64,000 bases of DNA from Cytophagales bacterium (GTDB taxonomy: Bacteria > Bacteroidota > Bacteroidia > Cytophagales > Cyclobacteriaceae), in the NCBI GenBank assembly GCA_020402945.1, contig JADBYQ010000011.1, positions 62,001 through 126,000 on the forward strand, in the 5' to 3' direction. The position numbers and the translations under genes are program-made. Below, one piece after another: positions 26,183-35,592 of this stretch (position 1 is its first letter; every line of letters begins with the position of its first letter). The notes under the pieces are model-generated. The model had not been told where the DNA came from. It saw nothing but the letters and a program-made list of their open reading frames with translations, and did no database searches.

Positions 26183-29029
26183 ATGAGTAAAAAGCAAATA
26201 CCTAACGAAACAACAGACAAAGACGGGAACGTTCATTCAATTGCGATTGATGGCATGTACGAAAATTGGTTTCTAGACTATGCTTCGTATGTGATTCTGG
26301 AGCGTGCCGTTCCACGAATTGAAGATGGTTTAAAACCCGTGCAACGGAGAATTGCACACGCCATCAAGGAAATGGACGATGGCCGTTTCAATAAAGTGGC
26401 AAATGTTATTGGTAGTACCATGCAGTATCATCCCCATGGAGATGCTGCTATTGGTGAGGCGATTGTTAATATTGGACAGAAAGATTTGTTACTTGATACA
26501 CAAGGTAACTGGGGTGACGTTCGCACGGGCGATAGTGCCGCTGCACCTCGCTACATCGAAGCGCGCCTTTCAAAGTTTGCGTTGGACGTAGTCTACAATC
26601 CACAGACAACTGAGTGGCAGCTTTCATATGATGGTAGAAAAAAAGAACCTGTCACACTTCCGGTAAAATTCCCGTTGCTGTTAGCACAGGGAGTTGAGGG
26701 AATTGCAGTAGGCCTCTCGACCAAAATTTTACCACATAATTTTTGCGAGCTGATTAAAGCGTCCATCGATGTGTTGAAAGGGAAGAACCCAGAAATCTAC
26801 CCTGATTTTCCTACTGGCGGCATTGGTGATTTCTCGGAATACGAACAGGGTTTCCGTGGAGGAAAAATAAAGGTGAGGGCAAAAATTGAAATAGAAGATA
26901 AGAAGACGCTGCTGATCAAAGAAATTCCTTTTGGCACCACAACTGCTTCGCTGATGGAGTCTATTGTAAAGGCCAGCGAAAAGGGTAAGATCAAGGTGAA
27001 ACAAGTCGTGGATAACACGGCAAAAGACGTAGAAATTTCGGTGTCCTTGCAAGCGGGCATTTCGCCTGAGATTGCTATTGATGCACTCTATGCATTTACC
27101 GATTGCGAAGTTTCTATTTCTCCCAACGCTTGCGTGATTGTAGCCGATAAGCCTCAGTTCATGAAAGTGAACGAGATTTTGAAGTATAACACTGAATTGA
27201 CGGTAAAGCTTCTAAAACAAGAACTGGAGATCCGAAAAGCCGAGCTAATGGAGAAGATATTATTCTCTTCATTGGAAAAGATTTTCATTGAGAAAAGAAT
27301 TTATAGAAACATTGAAGATGTCGAAACTTTTGAAGAGGTAATTACAACTGTTGACAAAGGACTGAGACCCTATAAAAAACAATTCTATCGGGAGATTACT
27401 CGTGATGACATCTTGCGCTTGCTGGAGATCCGGATCAAACGCATTTCGAAATACGATTCGTTTAAAGCGGATGAGTTGATGCGTGATTTGGAAAAAGAGC
27501 TGAAGGAGACACTACATCATCTCAAACACTTAACAGACTATGCCATTGCCTACTACCAAAACTTGTTAGATAAGTATGGTAAAGGGCGTGAGCGAAAAAC
27601 AGAGATTAAGAGTTTCACCTCAGTCGCGGCTACGGAGGTAATCGCCAACAACCAAAAACTATATGTAAACCGTGAAGATGGTTTTATTGGCTGGAGCTTG
27701 AAAAAGGACGAGTTTATTGCCGATTGTTCTGAATTAGATGATGTGATCGTCATCCGTAGAGATGGCAAAGCGAAAGTGAGTCGCATCAACGAAAAAGTGT
27801 TTATGGGCAAGGACATTTTGCACGTGGGCATTTGGCGTAAAGGTGATGAGCGAATGATCTACAACCTCGTTTACAGTGACGGCAAGGGAGGAATTACGTA
27901 TGCCAAGCGTTTTGCCATGCCTGCGATTACGCGAGATAAAGAATATAATCTTGATATGGGAAATCCCAATAGCAAGGTGCATTACCTCAGTGCCAATCCA
28001 AATGGCGAAGCAGAAGTGGTTGAAGTGAAATTGACACCGGCAAGTTCGGCACGGAAGAAAATATTTGATTTTGATTTTTCAGAGTTGGAAGTGAAGGGGA
28101 GAGGGGTACGTGGTAATATGATTACTAAATATCCTGTGCGTAAAGTAGATTTTAAAGAATCGCGAGGTTCGACATTAAGCGGATTGGATTTGTGGTTTGA
28201 TGAGGCAAGCGGCCGATTGAATAAAGACAAGCGTGGTAAATATGTTGGGAAATTTGACGGAGATGATCAGATCATTGCTATTACGAAAAGTGGTGCGTAC
28301 AAAATTACCAGCTATGAACTGACGAATCGCTACGAGCCGGAAAAAACCATTCTAGTTCAGAAGTACAATCCTAAAAAGGTGGTTACAGCTGTTTATTTGG
28401 ATGGCGAAAGCAAACAGTATTTTGTCAAACGATTCTTAATCGAAACCAATACATTGGATAAAGAATTTGGGTTTATTTCCGAAGGCATTGGCTCACGGTT
28501 GGATTATGCCAGTACTTCGGATTCGCCAGAGATTGAGATGGACGTGGTGAAGGGAAAAGGGAAGGATAAAGAGACGGAAGTGGTAAGTCTGGATGAGATT
28601 GTGGACGTCAAAGGCTGGAAGGCATTGGGAAATCGATTATCACAATATAAGGTGACTAAGATTAAGTCACTGGAAGATCCCGATGAAACTGGCTTTGAAG
28701 AGGGCGACTCGGATAACGATGTGGCGACTGTTGAAACCTCAAAAAGTTCTCAACCGTCAAAAAAAAAATTCCCCTACGCAACCGCTCCGGGCAACAGGTG
28801 GGAAGAACCAGAGGAGGGAGAACAAGCAAGCCTCTTCGAGGAAAGTCAGTCCCAAGCAAATCAAAGCCAGCCGCTCGTCAACGGCCAGCCCCCAAAGCCA
28901 AAGGAAAAAAAGCCAACAGTCGAGCAAGCAAACCTCTTCGAGGAAGACCAAAACCAAAAAAAGGAAGTAAAAAAAGATGATGATGAAAAGGGGTATACCC
29001 CTGGACAGACCGTTGAACTGGATTTTTAA
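26183..29029 (+). CDS. parC: DNA topoisomerase IV subunit A
   Basis: DNA breakage-reunion subunit partnering with the upstream ParE. The 948-aa protein has the winged-helix/tower core with catalytic Tyr124 in AAPRYIEARL and the QRRIAHAIKEMDDGRF motif, coiled-coil region (about 370-470), then a C-terminal beta-pinwheel (from about 490). The last 95 residues are a disordered charged tail with two similar motifs EQASLFEESQ and EQANLFEEDQ, ending GYTPGQTVELDF. All three frames are open across part of the tail, but this frame has the protein-like repeats. Confidence 0.93.
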   Translation: MSKKQIPNETTDKDGNVHSIAIDGMYENWFLDYASYVILERAVPRIEDGLKPVQRRIAHAIKEMDDGRFNKVANVIGSTMQYHPHGDAAIGEAIVNIGQKDLLLDTQGNWGDVRTGDSAAAPRYIEARLSKFALDVVYNPQTTEWQLSYDGRKKEPVTLPVKFPLLLAQGVEGIAVGLSTKILPHNFCELIKASIDVLKGKNPEIYPDFPTGGIGDFSEYEQGFRGGKIKVRAKIEIEDKKTLLIKEIPFGTTTASLMESIVKASEKGKIKVKQVVDNTAKDVEISVSLQAGISPEIAIDALYAFTDCEVSISPNACVIVADKPQFMKVNEILKYNTELTVKLLKQELEIRKAELMEKILFSSLEKIFIEKRIYRNIEDVETFEEVITTVDKGLRPYKKQFYREITRDDILRLLEIRIKRISKYDSFKADELMRDLEKELKETLHHLKHLTDYAIAYYQNLLDKYGKGRERKTEIKSFTSVAATEVIANNQKLYVNREDGFIGWSLKKDEFIADCSELDDVIVIRRDGKAKVSRINEKVFMGKDILHVGIWRKGDERMIYNLVYSDGKGGITYAKRFAMPAITRDKEYNLDMGNPNSKVHYLSANPNGEAEVVEVKLTPASSARKKIFDFDFSELEVKGRGVRGNMITKYPVRKVDFKESRGSTLSGLDLWFDEASGRLNKDKRGKYVGKFDGDDQIIAITKSGAYKITSYELTNRYEPEKTILVQKYNPKKVVTAVYLDGESKQYFVKRFLIETNTLDKEFGFISEGIGSRLDYASTSDSPEIEMDVVKGKGKDKETEVVSLDEIVDVKGWKALGNRLSQYKVTKIKSLEDPDETGFEEGDSDNDVATVETSKSSQPSKKKFPYATAPGNRWEEPEEGEQASLFEESQSQANQSQPLVNGQPPKPKEKKPTVEQANLFEEDQNQKKEVKKDDDEKGYTPGQTVELDF

Positions 29030-29038
29030 AGGGTCAAA

Positions 29039-29695
29039 ATGAAATCATTGACGACAGCGTTATTTTCAATTTTGGTGATGGCTGCATCTGGCCAGGAGAT
29101 AACTGTGCAAGGAGATGTGATCGATGCATTGACGAGAAAGCACATCAAGTCTACCATTCGTTATAAAAGCTACCCTACTGGCGGGATATCCGGAAGATCC
29201 AGTGACAGCACTTTTTCATTTACCATCTTTGGTTCGTCCAAATATCAGGTTACTGCTGACGCAGACGGTTATATTCCACAAACGATAATTGTTGATCCTA
29301 AAGAAGCCGTGAGCAACGTTATTGATAGAGATATTTCTTTAACGTCCACTGGTCGAGCTATTCGGTTGGAACACCTTATTTTTGAAATAGGCAGAGCAGT
29401 GATCAACCCTAAATCCTATACAAGTTTGGATGAGGTGGCAGCGATGATGAAAGAGAATACGAAAGTGGTCATCCAATTAGAAGGTCACACCGATAATATT
29501 GGAAATGCAGAAAAGAATATGGAGTTATCCCGAGATCGTGTGGAGGCTGTAAAAAAGTATTTAACTTCTAAAGGAGTTTCAAAGGACCGGGTAAAGACAA
29601 AAGCCTTTGGCGGAACACAGCCACTATCAACCGAAGGAACAGAACAAGCAAAAGCACTCAATAGGCGTGTAGAGATGCGGGTGCTGAATGAATGA
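29039..29695 (+). CDS. OmpA-family cell-envelope protein
   Basis: A 218-aa exported protein: signal peptide (1-19), a carboxypeptidase-regulatory-like beta domain (22-105, ITVQGDVIDALTRKHIKSTI), then an OmpA C-terminal peptidoglycan-binding domain (HLIFEIGRAVINPKSYTSLDEVA, EGHTDNIGNAEKNMELSRDR, AFGGTQPLS, NRRVEMRV). It probably tethers the outer membrane to peptidoglycan. It starts 9 nt after parC. Confidence 0.88.
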   Translation: MKSLTTALFSILVMAASGQEITVQGDVIDALTRKHIKSTIRYKSYPTGGISGRSSDSTFSFTIFGSSKYQVTADADGYIPQTIIVDPKEAVSNVIDRDISLTSTGRAIRLEHLIFEIGRAVINPKSYTSLDEVAAMMKENTKVVIQLEGHTDNIGNAEKNMELSRDRVEAVKKYLTSKGVSKDRVKTKAFGGTQPLSTEGTEQAKALNRRVEMRVLNE

Positions 29696-29717
29696 TTTTT
29701 TTGTTTAAATTTACTCA

Positions 29718-30173
29718 ATGAAAGTTGGTTCGCTATTACTTCTTGCATTTTTAATTGGCTTTGCAGCCTATTCGCAAAAATTCAGAATAATTGAATTGAA
29801 GCCGATTGTCAAGCAGGGCGCCATTTATTATTACGACCTTAAGCGCGTACACGGTGGCGCTTACGGGTTACAAATTCCACTTCAAAGTCTGGATGATAAT
29901 GTGGTGAACCGCTACTATAAATCGTTTCGAGGTTGGAAAAATGTTGGGGCAGCATTGTCAGTGATTCCTGGAATTTATCTTATCTCTATTTCCTCAACCC
30001 GAGCTTTTAATGGAACTGAGTTTTTGTATGTTTTCGGAGGGACAATAGTCGGGTTTTTAGCAACTGAAATTGTTGCCAGTTCTCGAATAAAAAATGGTGT
30101 CGATAGGTATAACACATTGGTGATAGGAGTTAGTGGACAAGTCATCGGACCATCAATCACCTACAAATTTTAG
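29718..30173 (+). CDS. Exported protein of unknown function
   Basis: A 151-aa protein with a signal peptide (MKVGSLLLLAFLIGFAAYSQ). The mature part has a hydrophilic beta segment (FRIIELKPIVKQGAIYYYDLKR), then two hydrophobic stretches (VGAALSVIPGIYLISI and FLYVFGGTIVGFLATEIV) and ends SITYKF, which looks membrane-associated. I do not recognise the family. It is 22 nt downstream of the OmpA-like gene and convergent with the GH1 gene. Confidence 0.6.
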   Translation: MKVGSLLLLAFLIGFAAYSQKFRIIELKPIVKQGAIYYYDLKRVHGGAYGLQIPLQSLDDNVVNRYYKSFRGWKNVGAALSVIPGIYLISISSTRAFNGTEFLYVFGGTIVGFLATEIVASSRIKNGVDRYNTLVIGVSGQVIGPSITYKF

Positions 30174-30180
30174 CCTTCTC

Positions 30181-31398
30181 CTAGTACTGATTCGCTACGA
30201 AAGCTTCTTGATTGAATTCAGCCTCTTCAAATATTTTGAAGTAGGCAAGTTTTCTAAAAATTTCAGCGCTGGGTCGAGGAGTCCTTTCTTTTGTGTCCAG
30301 ATTACACTCGTAAAGCCCAAATCGTTTGGTAGGCCCTAGATTCCATTCAAAATTATCCCAGGTACTCCAGTGAAAATATCCCCTGATGTCCACCCCATCT
30401 TGCAACGCCTGATGTAAAATCTTGGCGTAGTCACCAATCGATTGTTCTCTAAGTTCATCGGTCTGCTGACAAATCCCATTTTCTGTGATGATGATTGGCT
30501 TTCGATATTTTTTCCAAAACCGATCGATACAAGTTCTCATTCCTTCGGGGTGATACTCCCACATATCATCATGGATCACGCCCAATTTTTTCATTTTATC
30601 AGGCGTTTCCAAATAAGTAATGGGCATGGGGTCATGTGGGATGCGCGCATAATAGCTCATGCCAAAGAAATCAACTTTGGTAAACCGATCGGGCACCCAC
30701 TCCATAAACCACCAGTCGCTTAGTTTTGAGGTAAACCAACCCAGTGTATTTTCTGCGGAGAAGATGGTTGTGTTGTTTGAAATACCAACGGGCTGATGCG
30801 GGAATTTTTCTTTGATGTAGTCGTACACTAAATCATGTGCCTTGCCCATGTTTTTTACGGCCGTGGCAGCAAGAACCGGATTTGTTTTAAAAGGAGGAAA
30901 GCCGCCTGTGATCCAACCGAAGCTGGCATATACATTTGGTTCGTTAAACGTATTCCAGTAGCTCACGTAATCGCCAAATTGATCAACCACCTTTTTGGCG
31001 AAGTCCACCCAATAGTGAATGTTTGCTTCTTTTTCCCAACCGCCCATTTTTGCAAACCAAACAGGATTCGTAAAGTGATGGAGAACCATCATGATCTTAA
31101 CACCTCGCTGTTGTAGCTCTTCTAACAAACCAAAATAGTGGTGTACGGTTTCTGCATGAAGCCCATCCATCGGCTGACGTTGCAGTTTGCTCCACATCAT
31201 GCCCATCCTATAATTGGGGGCAAGCGATGAAATGATTTCAACGTCTTCGCGCCAGCGTGTCTCGTGATCGGTCGTTCGGTCGAGAACAAAACCGTCTCTT
31301 GACTTCACCCCCTGCCAGTCATGTTCAAAAGCAGTCTCTATCTGCGCAGCTGCAGTGCTGGTACCGAATATGAAGTCTGAGGGAAAGACGTATTGCAT
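30181..31398 (-). CDS. Glycoside hydrolase family 1 (beta-glucosidase-like)
   Basis: Retaining beta-glycosidase of 405 aa, shorter than the usual 440-480. The TIM-barrel shows the GH1 N-terminus FIFGTSTAAAQIE, the acid/base Glu153 in TFNEPN, and the nucleophile Glu306 in IITENG, plus the C-terminal WSTWDNFEW aglycone/glycone-site motif. It has no signal peptide, so it is cytosolic. No transporter or sugar genes are adjacent; substrate is unknown. Confidence 0.92.
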   Translation of the reverse strand: MQYVFPSDFIFGTSTAAAQIETAFEHDWQGVKSRDGFVLDRTTDHETRWREDVEIISSLAPNYRMGMMWSKLQRQPMDGLHAETVHHYFGLLEELQQRGVKIMMVLHHFTNPVWFAKMGGWEKEANIHYWVDFAKKVVDQFGDYVSYWNTFNEPNVYASFGWITGGFPPFKTNPVLAATAVKNMGKAHDLVYDYIKEKFPHQPVGISNNTTIFSAENTLGWFTSKLSDWWFMEWVPDRFTKVDFFGMSYYARIPHDPMPITYLETPDKMKKLGVIHDDMWEYHPEGMRTCIDRFWKKYRKPIIITENGICQQTDELREQSIGDYAKILHQALQDGVDIRGYFHWSTWDNFEWNLGPTKRFGLYECNLDTKERTPRPSAEIFRKLAYFKIFEEAEFNQEAFVANQY

Positions 31399-31431
31399 TT
31401 TTCTAAATTGCCTTCAAAAATAGGCAATCAA

Positions 31432-31461
31432 TTGATTTTGAATACTTCTTATTTACTTTTG
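31432..31461 (+). promoter_or_regulatory. Bacteroidota-type promoter of trmH
   Basis: TTG (31432-31434), a 19-nt spacer, then TACTTTTG (31454-31461) match the TTG-N19-TAnnTTTG consensus exactly. The ATG of the gene follows 10 nt later. Confidence 0.75.
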
Positions 31462-31471
31462 AACCCACAAA

Positions 31472-32158
31472 ATGGATCAAACCGAGCAGAATCAATTAGT
31501 CGTTGATCATCTTCTTCAATTCGTAACTGATAGAAGGCGATCGGTAATGGAACATGTGCTAAGCCAACGAACCCGCCACATCACGTTAGTCTTAGAAGAT
31601 ATCTATCAATCCCAAAACGCGAGTGCAGCCGTAAGGACATGTGAGTGCTTGGGTATTCAAGATCTCCACGTAATCGAAAAACAGAGTAGCTATTCGGTTA
31701 ACAAGAAAGTCTTAAAAGGTTCAAATAAGTGGATGAGTATCATTAAATACAAAGAAAGGAATCAAGAAAACACTTTAATGTGTTATCAACAGTTGCGTTC
31801 GTCTGGTTATAAAATTCTGGTTACTGATCCATTACCCGATGGAATTCCAATAAACGAAGTGCCCATCGATCAAAAAATTGCCCTCGTCATGGGAAATGAG
31901 TTAGAAGGGATTTCAGAGATTGCTTTGAAAAATGCGGATCAAAAAGTGAACATTCCCATGTTTGGATTTACGGAGAGCTTTAACATATCAGTCAGTGCGG
32001 CCGTATGCCTTCACACACTTGTTTCCAAGCTTCGCCATTCGGATGTAGCTTGGCAATTGGAAAAATCGGAAGTGGAGCAACTACGTCTTGAATGGCTGCG
32101 CAAAATGGTGCGAAGGTCAGATCTTCTGGAGGAGGAGTTTCTTCGTTCGATTCAGTAG
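31472..32158 (+). CDS. trmH: tRNA (guanosine-2'-O-)-methyltransferase, SpoU/TrmH family
   Basis: SAM-dependent 2'-O-methylation of a tRNA ribose, by family Gm18. The 228-aa protein has all three SPOUT motifs: SQNASAAVRTCECLGI (motif 1 with Arg), LVMGNELEGIS (motif 2) and FNISVSAAVCLH (motif 3), plus the helical C-terminal extension of TrmH. A consensus promoter lies immediately upstream. Confidence 0.9.
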   Translation: MDQTEQNQLVVDHLLQFVTDRRRSVMEHVLSQRTRHITLVLEDIYQSQNASAAVRTCECLGIQDLHVIEKQSSYSVNKKVLKGSNKWMSIIKYKERNQENTLMCYQQLRSSGYKILVTDPLPDGIPINEVPIDQKIALVMGNELEGISEIALKNADQKVNIPMFGFTESFNISVSAAVCLHTLVSKLRHSDVAWQLEKSEVEQLRLEWLRKMVRRSDLLEEEFLRSIQ

Positions 32159-32184
32159 ATTTGTGCGGCTTTAATACTGTTGGG

Positions 32185-32832
32185 ATGAGATACTTGTGGA
32201 AGAGGCTCGTGTGCGCCTTCGTTTGGGTAATACTTTTGCTTTCTGTTTTTGTGGTTGTTTCCAATATTTGGGTGGTCACCAGCACGAAAAGCAGGATACT
32301 CGATGCAGTGAGTGAGCTTCCTGAAAAAAGTGTGGCGTTGGTGCTAGGTACGAGTAACAAACTTACTGACGGTTCTCCGAACCCCTACTTTTTTGAACGG
32401 ATTCAGTTGGCCGCTGATCTGTATCGACACGGTAAGATTTCCCAATTTATTCTTAGTGGCGACAATCGATCAAAGTATTATAATGAACCGATAGAAATGC
32501 AAAAAGCATTAGTCAGACTAGGCGTACCAGACAGCTTGATTACACTTGACTATGCAGGCTTGCGAACCCTCGATTCGATTGTAAGAAGCAAAGAGATATT
32601 TGGGCAGACCAAAATTTTGATCGTTACCCAGTCTTTTCACTGTTATAGAGCATTGTTCATTAGCAAGTTTTATGGCATCGATGCGGTCACCCTATTGGAC
32701 TCTCCCGCAGATCCACATGAGTCGTTGAAAATAACTATCAGAGAATGGTTTGCCCGTGCGAAAGCCGTTGCCGATTTATACATTTTTAATACCCCACCAC
32801 ATCACTTGGGTAGACCAGTTCTACTGAAATAA
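32185..32832 (+). CDS. SanA/YdcF-like DUF218 envelope protein
   Basis: A 215-aa protein with one N-terminal transmembrane helix (6-27) and a periplasmic DUF218 domain: VALVLGTSNK, FERIQLAADLYRHGKISQFILSGDN, ILIVTQSFHCYRALFISKFYG. E. coli SanA of this type affects envelope permeability to vancomycin. ATG at 32185 was chosen; the longer frame overlaps trmH. The stop of trmH is 26 nt upstream. Confidence 0.85.
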   Translation: MRYLWKRLVCAFVWVILLLSVFVVVSNIWVVTSTKSRILDAVSELPEKSVALVLGTSNKLTDGSPNPYFFERIQLAADLYRHGKISQFILSGDNRSKYYNEPIEMQKALVRLGVPDSLITLDYAGLRTLDSIVRSKEIFGQTKILIVTQSFHCYRALFISKFYGIDAVTLLDSPADPHESLKITIREWFARAKAVADLYIFNTPPHHLGRPVLLK

Positions 32833-32928
32833 ATATGAAACAAAAAAATCAAAATCCCGTTGAAAGGCAGGGTCGAAGCTCAAAGAATTTATTTATGTTT
32901 GCGGTCATTTTATTGTTTTGAAGGTCTT

Positions 32929-35466
32929 GTGGTTATAAAAAGGGTTTTCTTTTCTCTTATTCTATCATTTTCTGTTTGCGCAATTGCTTTTGCGCAGGAG
33001 ACAGTTATCACTGGCAAAGTAACAGACGCGGCCTCTGGCGACCCGATTCCTTTTGTCAACGTGGTATTTAAGGGCACGTCAGTGGGAATGACCACAGATT
33101 TTGATGGTAAATTCAAAATAAAGTCGTTGTCATTGTTGAAAAGTGATTCTATAGTCGCATCATACATTGGCTATAAGCCCCGGTCTAAAAAATTCAAAAG
33201 GGGAGTTACCCAGGTGATCAACTTCCAACTACAGGAAGATGTAACCAATTTGCAGGAGGTGGTAATCAAATCAGGAGAGAATCCAGCGTTTCCTATCATG
33301 CGAAAAATCATTGATAACAAGAGTATCAATGACAAGCGAAGGCTTTCTGGCTATGAGCATGATACATACTCAAAAATGGAGATTGATGCAGACAACATTT
33401 CCGAAAAACTTCGCGAGAAGAAGGTCATGAAGAAGATCGCGCAGGTGCTTGATAGCTTGGATCGGATTGCAGGGGAAGATGGCAAACCAATTTTACCGCT
33501 CTACATTTCTGAAAGTGTTTCAAAAATTTACTATCGTGACAATCCAAGTTTGAAGAAGGAGTTAATACAAAAGAATAAAGTGAATGGTGTAATGGGCGAG
33601 GGGTACAGCGATCTACTATCGCAAGTGATCGGCCCATCGATGCAGGACTATAATTTCTATTCTAACTGGTTAAATTTTGGACAAAAGGCATTTGTTTCTC
33701 CAATAGCAGACGGTTGGCGAGCTTATTATGACTACGAACTCTTGGATAGTGCTGAGCTCGGTGGCCATTTTTGCTATCGCTTAGATTTTTTCCCAAAGAG
33801 CGAGCAGGCTTTGGCATTCTCTGGCACGATGTGGATCACCAAAGATGAGTATGCGATCAAGCAGATAGACGCAACAATGGGAAGTACTGCAAACATTAAC
33901 TTTATCGAGAAGATAAAAATCCAGCATGAGTATGAGAAGGTTGCGGGGGGGGCTTGGCTTCCTTCAAAAAGCCGTGTATTGATCGATGTCGGTGAATTGA
34001 CGAGCAATTCCGCAGGTTTACTAGCAAAGTTTTACACGAGCAATAGAAATTTTGTTGTCAATAAGCCCAAACCAACCTCTTTTTTTGATACTGCGATCGA
34101 AAAGGCTGAAGATGCAAACTTAGAAGAAGAAGAAAAGGTCTGGGATACTCTTCGTCATGAACCATTGACAAAAACCGAACAGAATGTTTACCAAATGATT
34201 GATACCATAAAAAACATTCCCATCGTTAGGTCATACATTGATGCAATAAGGCTCGTTGTTAACGGATATTACACGTCCGGCAAATTAGATTGGGGCCCTT
34301 ATTTGGCAGCCATTGCATGGAATAATCATGAGGGGTTTAGGTTACAAGCCGGTTTTAGGACGAATATAAAATTTAGCCGTAAGTGGGTCTTGGGTGGTCG
34401 ATTGGCTTATGGTTTTCATGATCAGCAGTTTAAATATCAGGCCTTTGTGACCAAAATTCTGGATCGAAAGCGATGGAGTACATTTACACTTCGTGCAAGA
34501 TATGATCTCAATCGCCTTGGGTTGGATGAAGACTTGATTACTGATTTTCCTGTGTTTTTATTTGCCAGCAGGTGGGGTCAATACAACAAGAGTTTTTATT
34601 ATCATGAATACCGCGCCACATTTGAAAGAGAATTGTTTAAAGGCTTTACTCAGCGTGTGGCGTTGCGCCAATTTAACTTCGATCCGATCTATAATTTTGA
34701 ATACTATACCAAACCGTCCGATATTGCCACATCGCCAACCTCTAGTACATTTCAAGCGTCTGAAGTTTTCTTTGAATCAAGATATGCCAGAGACCAAGTT
34801 TTTATTCAGAATGGAAATAACCGTATTGGTTTAGAATCTAAAAGGTGGCCCGTTTTCACGTTGCGTTATACTCACGGTTTCAGAAGTAGTTTCGGTGATT
34901 TTAACTACGATAAGATTCGACTGAATATAAATAAGAGAGTAAAGATGGGGCCGCTTGGCAATGGCTATATCAATTTAACGGGAGAACAAATTTTTGGACG
35001 ATTACCTTACCCTTTATTGAATATGCCGCTAGGTAATCAATCCCCGGTCTATTCACCTGTTAACTTTAACTTGTTGAGATTCGGTGAATTTGCTACGGAT
35101 CAATACATAGCGTTGCAGTATCGTCAGAATTTTGAAGGATTGTTTTTAAATAATATGCCAATGCTTCAAAAATTGAAATGGAGACTTTTGGCTACCGCAA
35201 ATGTATTAGTGGGGGGCCTTAAGCAGTCCAATCAAGACGTTATTGTTCCGCCTTCACCTTCACTATCTGAAAGGGAATTAAAGGAATATAACAAGTTTAG
35301 AACTTTCGCGCTAGACCCAGAGAAACCCTATATTGAGTTGGGTTATGGTGTAGAGAATATTTTTAAATTCTTGCGAGTGGATTTTATACATCGTCTTAGC
35401 TATTTGGATTTGCCCAACAATCCTAGAAGCTTTGGTGTATTGTTTACAATTCAATTAAAACTGTAG
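32929..35466 (+). CDS. DUF5686 family outer-membrane protein with carboxypeptidase-like domain
   Basis: Probable TonB-independent outer-membrane barrel of about 845 aa. It has a signal peptide ending CAIAFAQ, an N-terminal CarboxypepD_reg-like domain (TVITGKVTDAASGDPIPFVNVVFKGTS in order, about 25-105), then the long DUF5686 region rich in aromatic beta strands to a C-terminal FTIQLKL strand. The start is probably GTG at 32929; the frame is open from a TTG at 32860. Function is unknown; the family is common in Bacteroidota. Confidence 0.82.
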   Translation: MVIKRVFFSLILSFSVCAIAFAQETVITGKVTDAASGDPIPFVNVVFKGTSVGMTTDFDGKFKIKSLSLLKSDSIVASYIGYKPRSKKFKRGVTQVINFQLQEDVTNLQEVVIKSGENPAFPIMRKIIDNKSINDKRRLSGYEHDTYSKMEIDADNISEKLREKKVMKKIAQVLDSLDRIAGEDGKPILPLYISESVSKIYYRDNPSLKKELIQKNKVNGVMGEGYSDLLSQVIGPSMQDYNFYSNWLNFGQKAFVSPIADGWRAYYDYELLDSAELGGHFCYRLDFFPKSEQALAFSGTMWITKDEYAIKQIDATMGSTANINFIEKIKIQHEYEKVAGGAWLPSKSRVLIDVGELTSNSAGLLAKFYTSNRNFVVNKPKPTSFFDTAIEKAEDANLEEEEKVWDTLRHEPLTKTEQNVYQMIDTIKNIPIVRSYIDAIRLVVNGYYTSGKLDWGPYLAAIAWNNHEGFRLQAGFRTNIKFSRKWVLGGRLAYGFHDQQFKYQAFVTKILDRKRWSTFTLRARYDLNRLGLDEDLITDFPVFLFASRWGQYNKSFYYHEYRATFERELFKGFTQRVALRQFNFDPIYNFEYYTKPSDIATSPTSSTFQASEVFFESRYARDQVFIQNGNNRIGLESKRWPVFTLRYTHGFRSSFGDFNYDKIRLNINKRVKMGPLGNGYINLTGEQIFGRLPYPLLNMPLGNQSPVYSPVNFNLLRFGEFATDQYIALQYRQNFEGLFLNNMPMLQKLKWRLLATANVLVGGLKQSNQDVIVPPSPSLSERELKEYNKFRTFALDPEKPYIELGYGVENIFKFLRVDFIHRLSYLDLPNNPRSFGVLFTIQLKL

Positions 35467-35592
35467 TATCGTTTATCAGTTGGTGGGGACAAGCTCAATG
35501 CCGCGCGGTCGTGGCAGTTACAATTTTAAAGCCACCACTTTCCTTCTCTTGTTAAAAACCGCATATTTGCAATCCGAAAAAGTTAAATTGGA

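Noticed and set aside
28798-28980. Separate basic protein in another frame of the parC tail
   Set aside because: No ribosome-binding site or independent start; the annotated frame carries repeated protein-like motifs and a plausible ParC end. Kept only as a slippage finding.
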